Positions 42,727 through 51,655 of a DNA stretch of 52,599 bases are shown here, piece after piece. A program made the position numbers and the translations under genes. Every line of letters starts with the position of its first letter. Within the stretch, counting starts at the first letter, position 1. Source of the DNA: Clostridiales bacterium. GTDB taxonomy: Bacteria; Bacillota; Clostridia; Lachnospirales; JAQSXR01. Under the pieces are notes generated by a model, which saw only the letters and a program-made list of their open reading frames with translations, did not search any database and was not told the DNA's origin. The DNA lies in the NCBI GenBank assembly GCA_029256575.1, contig JAQSXR010000018.1:1-52599 (forward strand), read 5' to 3'.

Positions 42727-43302
42727 TTAATTCTTTGTAAATCGTAGTATCATTCCTCCTGAAATAGTAAATACATCTCCATTCCCTAATCGAAGATTAC
42801 TATAGCTTTCACGGCTATCACCCCAAATCGAATCAGGAGTTGCTAAAATTTCATTTAAGCTGTAATCACCACGGCCCAAAGAAGAAACTTTTCCTTGAAA
42901 GTTTCCGGAACCAGAAACTACATAGACATCATATTTACCAGCGCTAATATCTTCGCCAACAATATACTGACCGTTATTGAGTTCTATGACATTTTGCTGC
43001 TTATTTGAAAGGCTCACTGTATTAGTAGAACCGTCCCAATAGACGTCCTTTCCTAACCGTTCGGCAAGTTTACGCATTGGTAGATAAGTTGTTCCTTTGT
43101 AAACTACAGAAAAAGGGATGATGGATCCGTTGTCCAATATGTAGTTATCGCCACTACTGGTTATTTTAATACCATCGACAACTACATTCACAGTATTTAA
43201 GGCCGTTTCGATAGTTTGTGCTAATACTGGCAGAGTGAAACAAATCAACAATGTAAGGAAGGAGCCTATTAATAGATACTTTGTTTTTTCAAGTTTTTTC
43301 AT
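42727..43302 (-). CDS. secreted stalk-domain protein (copper amine oxidase N-like)
   Basis: 191 aa from ATG at 43302 (GAGGTA 8 nt upstream; ATG 43308 is less well spaced). Signal peptide (LIGSFLTLLICFTLPVLAQT). The stalk domain GSIIPFSVVYKGTTYLPMRKLAERLGKDVYWDGSTNTVSL is of the Cu_amine_oxidN1 family, common in clostridial surface proteins, and C-terminal YIVGEDISAGKYDVYVVSGSGNFQG. Role unknown; not an oxidase. Confidence 0.86.
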   Translation of the reverse strand: MKKLEKTKYLLIGSFLTLLICFTLPVLAQTIETALNTVNVVVDGIKITSSGDNYILDNGSIIPFSVVYKGTTYLPMRKLAERLGKDVYWDGSTNTVSLSNKQQNVIELNNGQYIVGEDISAGKYDVYVVSGSGNFQGKVSSLGRGDYSLNEILATPDSIWGDSRESYSNLRLGNGDVFTISGGMILRFTKN

Positions 43303-43556
43303 TTTCATTACCTCTTTTTGGTCTTTTATAGTATCAAAAGTAATGTGCAAGAAATTCTATATTACTAAATTATAACCTTTTAAATCATAACTTGCAATAT
43401 GACTTTGCTTTCTCAAAAACCATTCCCTCCACTTGGTGTTATTGCGAAATTAAGTAAGATAATGTATAATACTGGTAAAATAAGAAAATTGCTTGGGGTG
43501 CTGAGTTGATTTTACTAGTAAATTTACATGTTGAAACCAGGAAGGAATATTAAATT

Positions 43557-44171
43557 ATGACAGAAAAAGAACTTATGCTAAATGGTAAACTCCATAGTTT
43601 TATGGATGATGAACTTGAAGAGGACTCGAAAAAGGCTAAAAAGCTTGTGTGTCAATATAACTCCACGACAGAAGAAGAGTCAGTGAAAAGATCATCAATA
43701 TTAAATGAGTTATTTGGCAAGATGGGAAACCATTGCTATATAGAACCACCTTTTCGATGTGATTATGGTGTAAATATTTATCTTGGAGAAAGTGTTTTTA
43801 TCAATTATGACTGTATTATTCTAGATATGTGCAAAGTAACGATTGGGTCTCGAGTCTTAATTGGTCCAAGAGTATGTATCTATGCAGCTTCCCATCCAAT
43901 CTATGCACCTATTAGAAATGAAGGATTTGATGTTGGTAAACCTGTAACGATCGGAAATGATGTATGGATAGGTGGTAACGTGGTTATCAATCCGGGGGTA
44001 ACAATTGGGAACAATGTTGTTCTTGGCTCAGGAGCTGTAGTCACAAAGGATATACCGGATAATGTAATAGCAGCAGGTAATCCTTGCAAGGTTATTCGCG
44101 AAATAACAGAGCAGGATAAGTTGGTGTGGGAGAATCAAAAAGAAGAGTATAAAAATCTAAGGGGAAAATAA
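43557..44171 (+). CDS. sugar O-acetyltransferase (maltose/galactoside type)
   Basis: 204 aa, ATG 43557, CAGGAAGG upstream. N-terminal Maa/NodL region (TEKELMLNGKLHSFMDDELEEDSKKAKKL), then hexapeptide repeats (YGVNIYLGESVFINYDCIILDMCKVTIGSRVLIGPRVCIYAASHP and GNDVWIGGNVVINPGVTIGNNVVLGSGAVVTKDIP). Acetylates a sugar 6-OH with acetyl-CoA. The histidine of AASHP is catalytic in the family. Specific sugar unknown. Confidence 0.93.
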   Translation: MTEKELMLNGKLHSFMDDELEEDSKKAKKLVCQYNSTTEEESVKRSSILNELFGKMGNHCYIEPPFRCDYGVNIYLGESVFINYDCIILDMCKVTIGSRVLIGPRVCIYAASHPIYAPIRNEGFDVGKPVTIGNDVWIGGNVVINPGVTIGNNVVLGSGAVVTKDIPDNVIAAGNPCKVIREITEQDKLVWENQKEEYKNLRGK

Positions 44172-44235
44172 GCAAAAATATATATGTAAATATATTTTAA
44201 AGTTACACAAGAAAAAAATATTTGTTTATTCGATA

Positions 44236-44267
44236 GAAGATCAAAACCATGAAAAACACTGATATTT
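44236..44267 (+). repeat. 32-bp leader repeat, copy 1
   Basis: 32 bases starting GAAGATCAA and ending ACACTGATATTT; 27 of 32 match 44840-44871. It lies 104 bp before the HMA-like gene. A shared promoter-proximal element with unknown binding partner. Confidence 0.65.
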
Positions 44268-44370
44268 TGGAAGAATTACAATAACAGAATACAAATTCAG
44301 AATAAAAACCAATCTGTTACAGATAATATTATCGTATCTTATTTTTGTTTAAAAAAGAGAGGAATAATAT

Positions 44371-44595
44371 ATGAATAGTATAAGGCTTATTATTGATGGA
44401 TTAGAGCAAAACGAGACACAAGATAGAGTTAAAAACCAATTAGAGGGTATAATTGGTGTTAATGAAGTGTGTATGAGTGCTGGTCAAACATATGTAGATG
44501 TTAATTATGATGATCAGACATCGAGGAATGAAATAAATAATCATCTTCAAAATAATGGATACAAGGTAATTGATGTAGACGAATTTGAGGATTAA
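44371..44595 (+). CDS. HMA-like small protein lacking the CxxC metal site
   Basis: 74 aa, ATG 44371, AGAGAGGAA upstream. The ferredoxin-like fold of heavy-metal-associated domains is recognisable (IRLIIDGLEQNETQDRVKNQLEGIIGVNEVCMSAGQTYVDVNYDDQTSRNEINNHLQNNGY). The GMTCxxC loop is replaced by GLEQNE, so copper chaperoning as in CopZ is unlikely. A structural or binding role is more plausible (inference). Confidence 0.75.
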   Translation: MNSIRLIIDGLEQNETQDRVKNQLEGIIGVNEVCMSAGQTYVDVNYDDQTSRNEINNHLQNNGYKVIDVDEFED

Positions 44596-44633
44596 ATATT
44601 ACTTTTAGGTAGGAATTCATAAACTAGAGATAT

Positions 44634-44667
44634 GATAAGATAAGATAAGATAAGATAAGATAAGATA
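44634..44667 (+). repeat. GATAA microsatellite
   Basis: About seven 5-bp GATAA/ATAAG units, immediately followed by the hairpin at 44665. Confidence 0.9.
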
Positions 44668-44693
44668 AGAGAGGATGAGCCTCTCTTATTTTA
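44665..44693 (+). terminator. Rho-independent terminator
   Basis: ATAAGAGAGG (44665-44674) / CCTCTCTTAT (44680-44689), 5-nt loop, then TTTT. Ends the HMA-like gene; the stem's left arm grows out of the GATAA repeat. Confidence 0.8.
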
Positions 44694-44715
44694 AGTTCAG
44701 ATAGATTTTGCTACT

Positions 44716-44745
44716 GGTGAATCACTACAGAATGGGTAATTCACC
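44716..44745. other. inverted repeat GGTGAAT/ATTCACC
   Basis: GGTGAAT (44716-44722) and ATTCACC (44739-44745) in the 346-bp spacer 44596-44941. Possible operator. The rest of this spacer is AT-rich, with the leader repeat copy 2 at 44840. Confidence 0.4.
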
Positions 44746-44839
44746 ACGAATAGGTGTGAACAACAAATATCATTAACAAAGTTTAGTTGCCATTTAATCA
44801 GTTATTATAATATAATTATGGTAGAATATATTTTGTTTC

Positions 44840-44871
44840 GAAGATCAAGATTATGAGTAACACTGATATTT
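44840..44871 (+). repeat. 32-bp leader repeat, copy 2
   Basis: Same design as 44236-44267 (27/32 identical), 70 bp before the next gene start. Both copies are preceded by a TTTGTTT run. Confidence 0.65.
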
Positions 44872-44941
44872 ACGATATATTTACGATATATTTATTCGCA
44901 TAAATTTATTATCCTTCCATAAGTTATACTGGAGGGATGTT

Positions 44942-45430
44942 ATGAGTAAATTTATTAGAGTGTATGAAAAAAAGGTTTTATTATTAATGCTATTTTGCAT
45001 TGGTATTCTTTCATGTTGTATTTATATTAAGAGAAATTCATTTCAAAATAAAGTGATAACTGCTCAAGTTCAAGATTCTAAAATACATGAGAGTTGTGAG
45101 TTGTTATTAGTGAATACATATTTATTAAGAATTAGTGAGGCATCGGAGAATTTCTATGATGAATATTATACGATTAATCCAGTAGTAAATTATTATAGTA
45201 TAACGGTAAAGGAATTTTTATCGGATGCACGAATAAGTCTGGTTACGTTTACATCAAATCCTTATTTAGGTCCACATGAATCTATTGGAATTGATGAAAT
45301 CACATTTTCAGCAGATTATATAGGACATGTGCAATTGGAAAAGTTTGACCATATTATAAGTTATCATTTGCCTGAAAACCTTAAAAGCCTTGAGAAAAAG
45401 AGGGCTCCAGGAAAATATGAGGAAGATTAG
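44942..45430 (+). CDS. DUF3888-type membrane-anchored protein
   Basis: 162 aa, ATG 44942, TGGAGGGATGTT upstream. An N-terminal anchor (VLLLMLFCIGILSCCIYI), then CELLLVNTYLLRISEASENFYDEYYTINPVVNYYSITVKEF and NPYLGPHESIGIDEITFSADYIGHVQLEKFDHIISYHLP, which fit the DUF3888 family of secreted Bacilli/clostridial proteins. Function unknown. Confidence 0.75.
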   Translation: MSKFIRVYEKKVLLLMLFCIGILSCCIYIKRNSFQNKVITAQVQDSKIHESCELLLVNTYLLRISEASENFYDEYYTINPVVNYYSITVKEFLSDARISLVTFTSNPYLGPHESIGIDEITFSADYIGHVQLEKFDHIISYHLPENLKSLEKKRAPGKYEED

Positions 45431-45436
45431 TAATTT

Positions 45437-45548
45437 TGGTAGGAATGATTGAGACAGATTAAATGATTAACGATTACAGTAAGAACGATTGAAACAAATA
45501 AATGATTAACGATTACGGTAAGAATGATGGAAACATGATTAACTATTA
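45437..45548 (+). repeat. about 40-bp degenerate tandem repeat
   Basis: Three imperfect units centred on the segment GTAAGAACGATTGAAACA, ATGATTAACGATTAC. They fill most of the 199-bp spacer. No gene is visible there. Confidence 0.7.
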
Positions 45549-45629
45549 GAGGAAAAACAATGGAACAGTTCAAATGATTAAGAATCTAATGATTTGGGTG
45601 AACATCGCGAACAGAAAGGTTGGATAAAG

Positions 45630-46013
45630 ATGAAAAAATACTTGAATCTAAAATACTTAGTAATATTTATAATACTTTTTACAATAGAGACACTTATTGC
45701 AATTTTTATACATGACAAAATAATTAGACCCTACATAGGTGACATTTTAGTTATCGTACTAGTTTATAGTTTTATTCGAATATTTCTGAAAAAGACGATT
45801 AGATTGTTACCCTTATATGTATTCTTATTTGCGGCAATTGTTGAACTTTCACAGTACTTTAATTTAGTTGATGTAATGCATCTTAACAAGAATAAAGTGC
45901 TTAGTATTATGCTAGGAAGTACATTTGACATAAAGGATATTATATGTTATTTCATTGGAATGATTCTTGTGTTTTTATATCAATCCTTTCATTTTAAGGA
46001 AAGTAATTTTTAA
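45630..46013 (+). CDS. DUF2809-like membrane protein
   Basis: 127 aa from ATG 45630 (AGAAAGG upstream; the frame opens at 45594). Four hydrophobic helices: YLVIFIILFTIETLIAIFI, YIGDILVIVLVYSFIRIFL, LPLYVFLFAAIVELSQYF and DIKDIICYFIGMILVFLY. GDILVIVLVYSFIR is a DUF2809 hallmark. Unknown role. Confidence 0.78.
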   Translation: MKKYLNLKYLVIFIILFTIETLIAIFIHDKIIRPYIGDILVIVLVYSFIRIFLKKTIRLLPLYVFLFAAIVELSQYFNLVDVMHLNKNKVLSIMLGSTFDIKDIICYFIGMILVFLYQSFHFKESNF

Positions 46014-46420
46014 AGTTAAATTAAATTCAACTAAATTAAATTAAACTAAATTAAACGAATAAATGAATAGGTGTGGAAGAATAACAATTGCTATTTTCGT
46101 TACATCTTTTTATATTTGATTACTAAAGTGGAATCAATTCCCATGTATAGACATGCTTAATGAGGATATAAATTATATGTAAATCTATATTACTAAAAAT
46201 ATAAAGGGGTTAGGTAGTAAAAAAGAAATATATGAGTTGAATTGGTAACTGGAAACATAGATTAATTGCGGTAAAAGCCTGTAAAACAAGGGGTTAGAAG
46301 AGAAGACTTGCCAAATTGTTAAAAAAATGTTATTATAATGTATAGAAAGTACATACTTATGTAACACTTATGTAATAGAATTATAAAAAAGCATTCTAAA
46401 GCTTAACAAAGGAGAACAGT
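46014..46420 (+). promoter_or_regulatory. 407-bp spacer with AT-rich repeats and the hydrolase promoter
   Basis: It starts with TAAATTAAAT/AACTAAATTAA-type short repeats (46014-46060). A TTGTTA box at about 46315, 15-16 bp before a TATAAT at about 46335, is the likely promoter of the following cell wall hydrolase. No other gene or RNA is recognisable. Confidence 0.5.
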
Positions 46421-47365
46421 ATGAAAAAATCATTTAAACCGCTAGCGATTTTACTAGCAGCAATGACAATGACAACTGGAGCAATGGCAGCCGAAGAAAT
46501 TAAAACACCTGTTGTAGAAACAACAGCAAATGTATTAGCAGATTATATGGTGAAATTACCAAGTGTTTCGAATAGTGCATTGGAGATTAATGGCACTAGA
46601 ATAGAATTATCAAAATCACCACTCGTTGAGATTGAGGGCAGACTCTATTTGCCAATGAGAAAGTTTGCTGGTCTTTTAGGACTTAGTAATGACAAAATTA
46701 CTTGGAATCCTGATACAAATGAATCAGCAATAGAATTTGGAACACTTAAATTTAGATATAATTTAGGTACAGGCATTGTATATCTTAATGATAAGATATA
46801 TGAAGCGGATGATCAAGCGTTTACTACTAATAATGGAACCGTTTATATGAATGCTAGATTATTATGTGGTTTTCTAGGAAGTAATATTACTTGGAATGCA
46901 GATGCATTATCGTTAGGGATTTCCAAGATTGGTATCGTGATTCCTGAAGACATGGTATATATAGAACCGATAGAAGAAATAAAAGGCAGAAGATACACTG
47001 CTGAAGAGTTAGACCTTTTAGCAAGAATAGTAGAAGCTGAAGCCAAGGATCAAATATATGAAGGCAGAGTGGCAGTCGCTAACGTTATATTAAATAGGGT
47101 GGATTCACCTCAGTATCCAGATACAATTTATGATGTTATCTATCAAGGAAATAGTTCTGGACATCCACAGTTTTATCCTGTTAGTACCGGATCAATTAAT
47201 AAAAAAGCTTCTGAATTAAGTATTCAAGCAGCGAAAGAGGCTTTGGAAGGAAAAGTTGTAGTAGAAGGAGCACTCTATTTTAACGCAACTTGGGTAACAG
47301 GTAGTTGGGCTAGTAGGAACAGAGAATTCTGTAAAACAATAGATTCACACAACTTTTATTATTAG
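46421..47365 (+). CDS. secreted cell wall hydrolase (SleB type) with stalk domain
   Basis: 314 aa, ATG 46421, AAAGGAG upstream. Signal peptide (LAILLAAMTMTTGAMAAE). Copper amine oxidase N-like stalk (about 45-175: IEGRLYLPMRKFAGLLGLSNDKITWNPDTNESAIEF and TVYMNARLLCGFLG), then a Hydrolase_2 domain (about 190-314: ELDLLARIVEAEAKDQIYEGRVAVANVILNRV and GALYFNATWVTGSWASRNREFCKTIDSHNFYY). SleB-like enzymes cleave peptidoglycan or spore cortex; the glutamate in EAEA is the presumed catalyst. Confidence 0.92.
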   Translation: MKKSFKPLAILLAAMTMTTGAMAAEEIKTPVVETTANVLADYMVKLPSVSNSALEINGTRIELSKSPLVEIEGRLYLPMRKFAGLLGLSNDKITWNPDTNESAIEFGTLKFRYNLGTGIVYLNDKIYEADDQAFTTNNGTVYMNARLLCGFLGSNITWNADALSLGISKIGIVIPEDMVYIEPIEEIKGRRYTAEELDLLARIVEAEAKDQIYEGRVAVANVILNRVDSPQYPDTIYDVIYQGNSSGHPQFYPVSTGSINKKASELSIQAAKEALEGKVVVEGALYFNATWVTGSWASRNREFCKTIDSHNFYY

Positions 47366-47379
47366 AATAAAATTACAAG

Positions 47380-47406
47380 AAGGAACGGGGAAACTCGTTC
47401 CTTTTA
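47380..47406 (+). terminator. Rho-independent terminator
   Basis: AAGGAACG (47380-47387) / CGTTCCTT (47396-47403), then TTTATCG. Ends the hydrolase gene. Confidence 0.8.
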
Positions 47407-47517
47407 TCGTAAATAGAAAAACAAAATAAATGGTTTATATTTTATAGATATTGTGGTATCATATTACAATAATAGGGCTAAAATTTGGCATAACCCAAGT
47501 ATGACTAGGAGGTTTTT

Positions 47518-49191
47518 ATGGAAGAAAAAGAAATAGTATCGAGACATTTTATTGAACAAATTATAGATAAAGATTTGGAAGAAGGAACGTATACTACGGT
47601 AACGACAAGGTTTCCGCCAGAACCAAATGGTTATTTGCATATTGGACATGCAAAATCTATACTTTTGAATTCAGGGCTAGCAAAGAAATACGGTGGAAAG
47701 TTTAACTTAAGATTTGATGATACCAATCCGATGAAAGAAAAATCAGAGTTTGTAAAATCAATTACGGATGATATAGTTTGGCTTGGAGCAGAGTTTGAGG
47801 ACAGACTCTTTTTTGCATCTGATTATTTTGAACAGATGTATGAAGCGGCAATTAAATTGATTAACAAAGGGAAAGCGTACGTATGTGATTTAACCGCTGA
47901 GCAAATTAAAGAGTATAGGGGTACCCTTACAGAACCTGGCAAAGAAAGTCCTTATAGAAATAGAAGCATAGAAGAAAATCTGGATTTATTTGAACAAATG
48001 AAATCAGGAAAATTAGCGGATGGAGAGAAAGTACTTCGCGCTAAGATAGATATGTCATCGCCAAATATTAATCTTCGTGACCCTATCATATACAGAGTTG
48101 CACATGCAACCCATCATAATACGGGTGACAAATGGTGCATCTATCCAATGTACGATTATGCTCATCCAATTGAAGATGCAATAGAAGGAATTACACATTC
48201 GATCTGTACACTTGAATTTGAAGATCATAGACCGTTATATGACTGGGTTTTAAGAGAATTAGAATATGTTAATCCACCAAAGCAAATTGAATTTGCAAAA
48301 TTATATTTAAAGAATGTTATAACAGGTAAAAGATATATTAAGAGACTTGTTGAGGACGGTATAGTTGACGGATGGGATGATCCAAGATTAGTTACGATAG
48401 CAGCATTAAGAAGACGCGGATTTACTCCAGAATCACTGAAGCTGTTAATGGAATTGACAGGTGTTTCAAAAGCGCATAGCACGATAGAATATCCTATGCT
48501 TGAATACTGCATAAGAGAAGATTTGAAGCTTAAGAAGTCAAGAATGATGGCTGTTTTAGATCCAATCAAACTAGTAATTACAAATTATCCAGAAGGTCAA
48601 ATTGAATATTTTGATGTTCAAAATAACCAAGAAAATGAAGAGCTTGGAAGTAGACAAGTACCATTTAGTAGAGAACTATATATTGATAGAGAAGACTTTA
48701 TGGAAGTTCCAGAAAAGAAATACTTTAGACTATTCCCAGGAAATGAAGTAAGGCTAATGCATGCATATTTTGTTAAGTGTGAAAGCTTTGATAAAGATGA
48801 AGATGGTAATATAACTACTATATATTGCACCTATGACCCTGCAACTAAGAGCGGGTCTGGTTTCACAGAAAGAAAAGTGAAGGGAACCATTCATTGGGTA
48901 TCTGCACCTACTGCTATAAAGGCACAAGTTAGATTATATGAAAATATAGTAGATGAAGAAAAGGGAGCTTACAATGATAAAGGGGAATTAAATTTAAATC
49001 CTAATTCATTACAAGTTTTAAATGAATGCTATTTAGAGCCGGCCTTAAAAGCTGCTAACCCAGGAGATAGTTTCCAATTTTTGAGACAAGGATTTTTCTG
49101 TGTTGATATAAAAGATTCTAATCTTGATAAACTTGTATTCAATAGAATTGTTTCATTAAAGAGCTCATATAAACCAGATTCAATAAGATAG
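47518..49191 (+). CDS. glnS: glutaminyl-tRNA synthetase
   Basis: 557 aa, ATG 47518, AGGAGG upstream. Class I motif [15 protein letters not shown] (about 38-52) and the GlnRS-specific [21 protein letters not shown] and the anticodon-binding beta barrel ([14 protein letters not shown]). The second class I motif (MSKRK-like) reads [11 protein letters not shown], a clear departure but also seen in other clostridial GlnRS from memory. Direct GlnRS in a clostridium fits Lachnospiraceae. Confidence 0.94.
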   Translation: MEEKEIVSRHFIEQIIDKDLEEGTYTTVTTRFPPEPNGYLHIGHAKSILLNSGLAKKYGGKFNLRFDDTNPMKEKSEFVKSITDDIVWLGAEFEDRLFFASDYFEQMYEAAIKLINKGKAYVCDLTAEQIKEYRGTLTEPGKESPYRNRSIEENLDLFEQMKSGKLADGEKVLRAKIDMSSPNINLRDPIIYRVAHATHHNTGDKWCIYPMYDYAHPIEDAIEGITHSICTLEFEDHRPLYDWVLRELEYVNPPKQIEFAKLYLKNVITGKRYIKRLVEDGIVDGWDDPRLVTIAALRRRGFTPESLKLLMELTGVSKAHSTIEYPMLEYCIREDLKLKKSRMMAVLDPIKLVITNYPEGQIEYFDVQNNQENEELGSRQVPFSRELYIDREDFMEVPEKKYFRLFPGNEVRLMHAYFVKCESFDKDEDGNITTIYCTYDPATKSGSGFTERKVKGTIHWVSAPTAIKAQVRLYENIVDEEKGAYNDKGELNLNPNSLQVLNECYLEPALKAANPGDSFQFLRQGFFCVDIKDSNLDKLVFNRIVSLKSSYKPDSIR

Positions 49192-49201
49192 GAGAAAATA
49201 G

Positions 49202-50029
49202 ATGGCTGAAAATATAAATTTTGATATGGATGATTTAGGGCTTGGAGACTTTTCGGATATCGACTTATTTAAACAAGATGATAAGAAGGGGAAAGCAGCT
49301 GTTAATAAAGTAAATGTTGTAGAAGAAAAAGATTTGATTTATGACAAGGAATATGGTTGCCCTGTGTGTGATCATAAGTTTACTTCGAAAACAGTAAAAA
49401 CAGGAAAAAATAAATTAATGTCAACTGACACGGATCTTAGACCTTTATATAAAGAACTTGACTCTAATAAGTATGATGCTGTTACATGTCCGATATGCGG
49501 GTATGGTGTATTAGCTAGATACTTTGTACCGCTTAGTGATAGACAGGTAAAAGAATGTAGAGAGCAAATTGCATCTAAATATCGAGGTAGTAAACCTGAC
49601 AATACAGAAATGTATACGTACGACGAAGCTTTGAAAAGATTTAAATTAGTTCTTATTAGTTGTATTGTAAAGAATTCAAAAGCAAGTGAGAAAGCTTATA
49701 CATGTCTTAAGTTAGCTTGGTTATGTAGAGGTAAGGCTGAATCATTAAATGAAGATGATAAAGAAATTGAAGGATTAAAAGTGCAAGAGTTAAAGTTTAT
49801 TCAAAATGCAATTGAAGGTTTTGAAAAGGCTCTTTCGAATGAGAACTTACCAATATGTGATATGGATGAACATACACTCTCATATCTTCTTGCAGATTTA
49901 CACAGAAGAACTGGTAATCCGGACACAACATTAAAGTATTTATCTAAGGTAATTACATCTAGAAATGCTTCCGATAGATTAAAGGATAGAGCCAGAGATT
50001 TAAAAGATTTAATAAAAGAAGTTAAATAA
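49202..50029 (+). CDS. DUF2225 protein
   Basis: 275 aa, ATG 49202, 10 bp after glnS (AGGAGAAAATAG), so probably co-transcribed. Two zinc-knuckle-like CxxC pairs, GCPVCDHKFTSK (CxxC) and TCPICGYGV, separated as in DUF2225, then a helical C-terminus with TPR-like repeats (YTYDEALKRFKLVLISCIVKNSKASEKAYTCLKLAWLCRGK). Function unknown. Confidence 0.87.
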   Translation: MAENINFDMDDLGLGDFSDIDLFKQDDKKGKAAVNKVNVVEEKDLIYDKEYGCPVCDHKFTSKTVKTGKNKLMSTDTDLRPLYKELDSNKYDAVTCPICGYGVLARYFVPLSDRQVKECREQIASKYRGSKPDNTEMYTYDEALKRFKLVLISCIVKNSKASEKAYTCLKLAWLCRGKAESLNEDDKEIEGLKVQELKFIQNAIEGFEKALSNENLPICDMDEHTLSYLLADLHRRTGNPDTTLKYLSKVITSRNASDRLKDRARDLKDLIKEVK

Positions 50030-50157
50030 TATTTAATCGATATACAAAACAAAAAGGCTATTCAAAACTGACTATATAAAAAAAGCTTTAATAGATAGGA
50101 TGTATATGGTATAATTCTATATAGTTATAAAATCAAGTAGCACTTTTGGAGGAAAAT

Positions 50158-50757
50158 ATGGTAAACAATAAAAATAAAGATATATTTTTAGTGCTATCTC
50201 AGTCGTGTACTAATTTTGCAAAAGTGATAAGGTATTATACAAAAGAGCCTTATGCGCATGTTTCACTAGCGTTTGATGAAGACCTTGAAGAAATGTATAG
50301 CTTTGGTAGAAAAAGAACAACAAATCCTTTTGCGGGTGGATTTGTTAATGAGAGAGTTGATGGCGGTACATATGCTAGATATGCACAGAAAGTTTGTATA
50401 TACAAATTGGAAATAAATGAAGACCAATATACTCAATTACGACAATACATTGATGAATTTAAGAAAAATAGTGAGAAACACACTTACAACATCGTAGGAA
50501 TAGCGGGAGTTGTGGTAGGTGTTCCAATTAAAAGAAAATATAAATATTTTTGTTCTCAATTCGTTGCATATATATTACAAAAAAGTGGAATTGATTTAGT
50601 AGATAAACCATATGAAGCAGCCAGTCCATCTGATTTTAGAGAAAAGTTAGAAGAAATTGGTGCAGATAAAATATATGAAGGAACAGTTGCTAATCTTGTT
50701 ACTACGAAAAATCAACCTAGTAATGGATATGTAGTACTGAATGAACGAGTAAATTAG
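50158..50757 (+). CDS. YiiX-like permuted papain-fold protein
   Basis: 199 aa from ATG 50158 (TGGAGGAAA upstream). Pattern DIFLVLSQSCTNFAKVIRYYTKEPYAHVSLAFDEDLEEMYSFGRKR, then YKYFCSQFVAYILQKSGIDL, giving a circularly permuted NlpC/P60-like order with His (YAHVSL) ahead of Cys (FCSQF), as in the YiiX/YaeF group. No signal peptide is visible. Probable amidase or peptidase; substrate unknown. A TATAATTC box with a TATGG extension lies about 45 bp upstream. Confidence 0.82.
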   Translation: MVNNKNKDIFLVLSQSCTNFAKVIRYYTKEPYAHVSLAFDEDLEEMYSFGRKRTTNPFAGGFVNERVDGGTYARYAQKVCIYKLEINEDQYTQLRQYIDEFKKNSEKHTYNIVGIAGVVVGVPIKRKYKYFCSQFVAYILQKSGIDLVDKPYEAASPSDFREKLEEIGADKIYEGTVANLVTTKNQPSNGYVVLNERVN

Positions 50758-50764
50758 AAATACA

Positions 50765-50790
50765 AAGGCGAGCCAAATGGCTCGCCTATA
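50765..50790. terminator. bidirectional terminator
   Basis: AGGCGAGCCA (50766-50775) / TGGCTCGCCT (50778-50787) with a 2-nt loop and flanking A and T; ends both convergent genes. Confidence 0.8.
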
Positions 50791-51505
50791 TTATTTTACC
50801 GTTCGTTTTAATAATCGTTCGTTGTACTGCATCTTTGGAATCTTTCCAAGGCTCATTTTGATATCTATAATCAAACTTTTTAATAAACCACTCAAGATCC
50901 TCAGAAACTCTATCCAAGTTATCCGTATATAATTTATTTAGAACATCCAAAAATTCATTTGATTCCTTAATACTAAGCTTTTGTGCAGATACTTTGTGAA
51001 GTAGACCGAAGTGTTTGGCACAGAAGCCTTTGCTATTCTTTAATTTATCCCGAAATGATTCTTCTTTATTCCATAGCATAAAGATTGTATCAATATATCG
51101 ATCCATTGTTGTATTTACTTTATCACAGATATAGCAGGAGTCCTCTAATTTGTTAATATATTCAAGGAGTGGTGCATTGTTAAGAGAGTCTTTTTTCTTG
51201 AATAATCCGCCAGAAGATTTAGAGGAAGTAACTAATTTGTGAATATCTTTGGTCGTTTTAGCCATATGAGTTTGAAGCATAAGTGCTAAACCGAGAGTGT
51301 TTTTTTGCTTTGATAAAATTTCAACATGGTATTTACAAAACCCTAATTCGTTTGTAACAGTTCTAACATCATCTTCCATATAACTTGGACCCATTACATA
51401 TTGAATTGCTTCTTCTTCAAGTTTATGTTCCATAAAACATAGTGGACATTCGCAGTTAGATTCGAAGGCATCCGTAACAGGGATTGTGTATATTTTTTCT
51501 TTCAT
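50786..51505 (-). CDS. DUF6062 family protein
   Basis: 239 aa from ATG at 51505 (AGGTGATCATA upstream; a GTG at 51514 is possible). Cysteine and histidine pairs are spread along the protein (CECPLCFMEHKLEE, FCKYHVEIL, CYICDKV, FCAKHFGLLHKV), a repeated C-x2-C/CxxH arrangement suggesting two zinc-binding halves. Conserved in Clostridia; function unknown. Confidence 0.8.
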   Translation of the reverse strand: MKEKIYTIPVTDAFESNCECPLCFMEHKLEEEAIQYVMGPSYMEDDVRTVTNELGFCKYHVEILSKQKNTLGLALMLQTHMAKTTKDIHKLVTSSKSSGGLFKKKDSLNNAPLLEYINKLEDSCYICDKVNTTMDRYIDTIFMLWNKEESFRDKLKNSKGFCAKHFGLLHKVSAQKLSIKESNEFLDVLNKLYTDNLDRVSEDLEWFIKKFDYRYQNEPWKDSKDAVQRTIIKTNGKII

Positions 51506-51655
51506 TATGATCACCTCAAGACAAGTATAACCTAGATAAACGAAGCATGTCTATAGAATTCTTTGGAACATACTGTCTCTATTTACATATTGCAGTAGTA
51601 TATGTGCTGTGATAGAGTTAATCAGAAAGAAATATTGAAAATGAGGTGTAATTTG

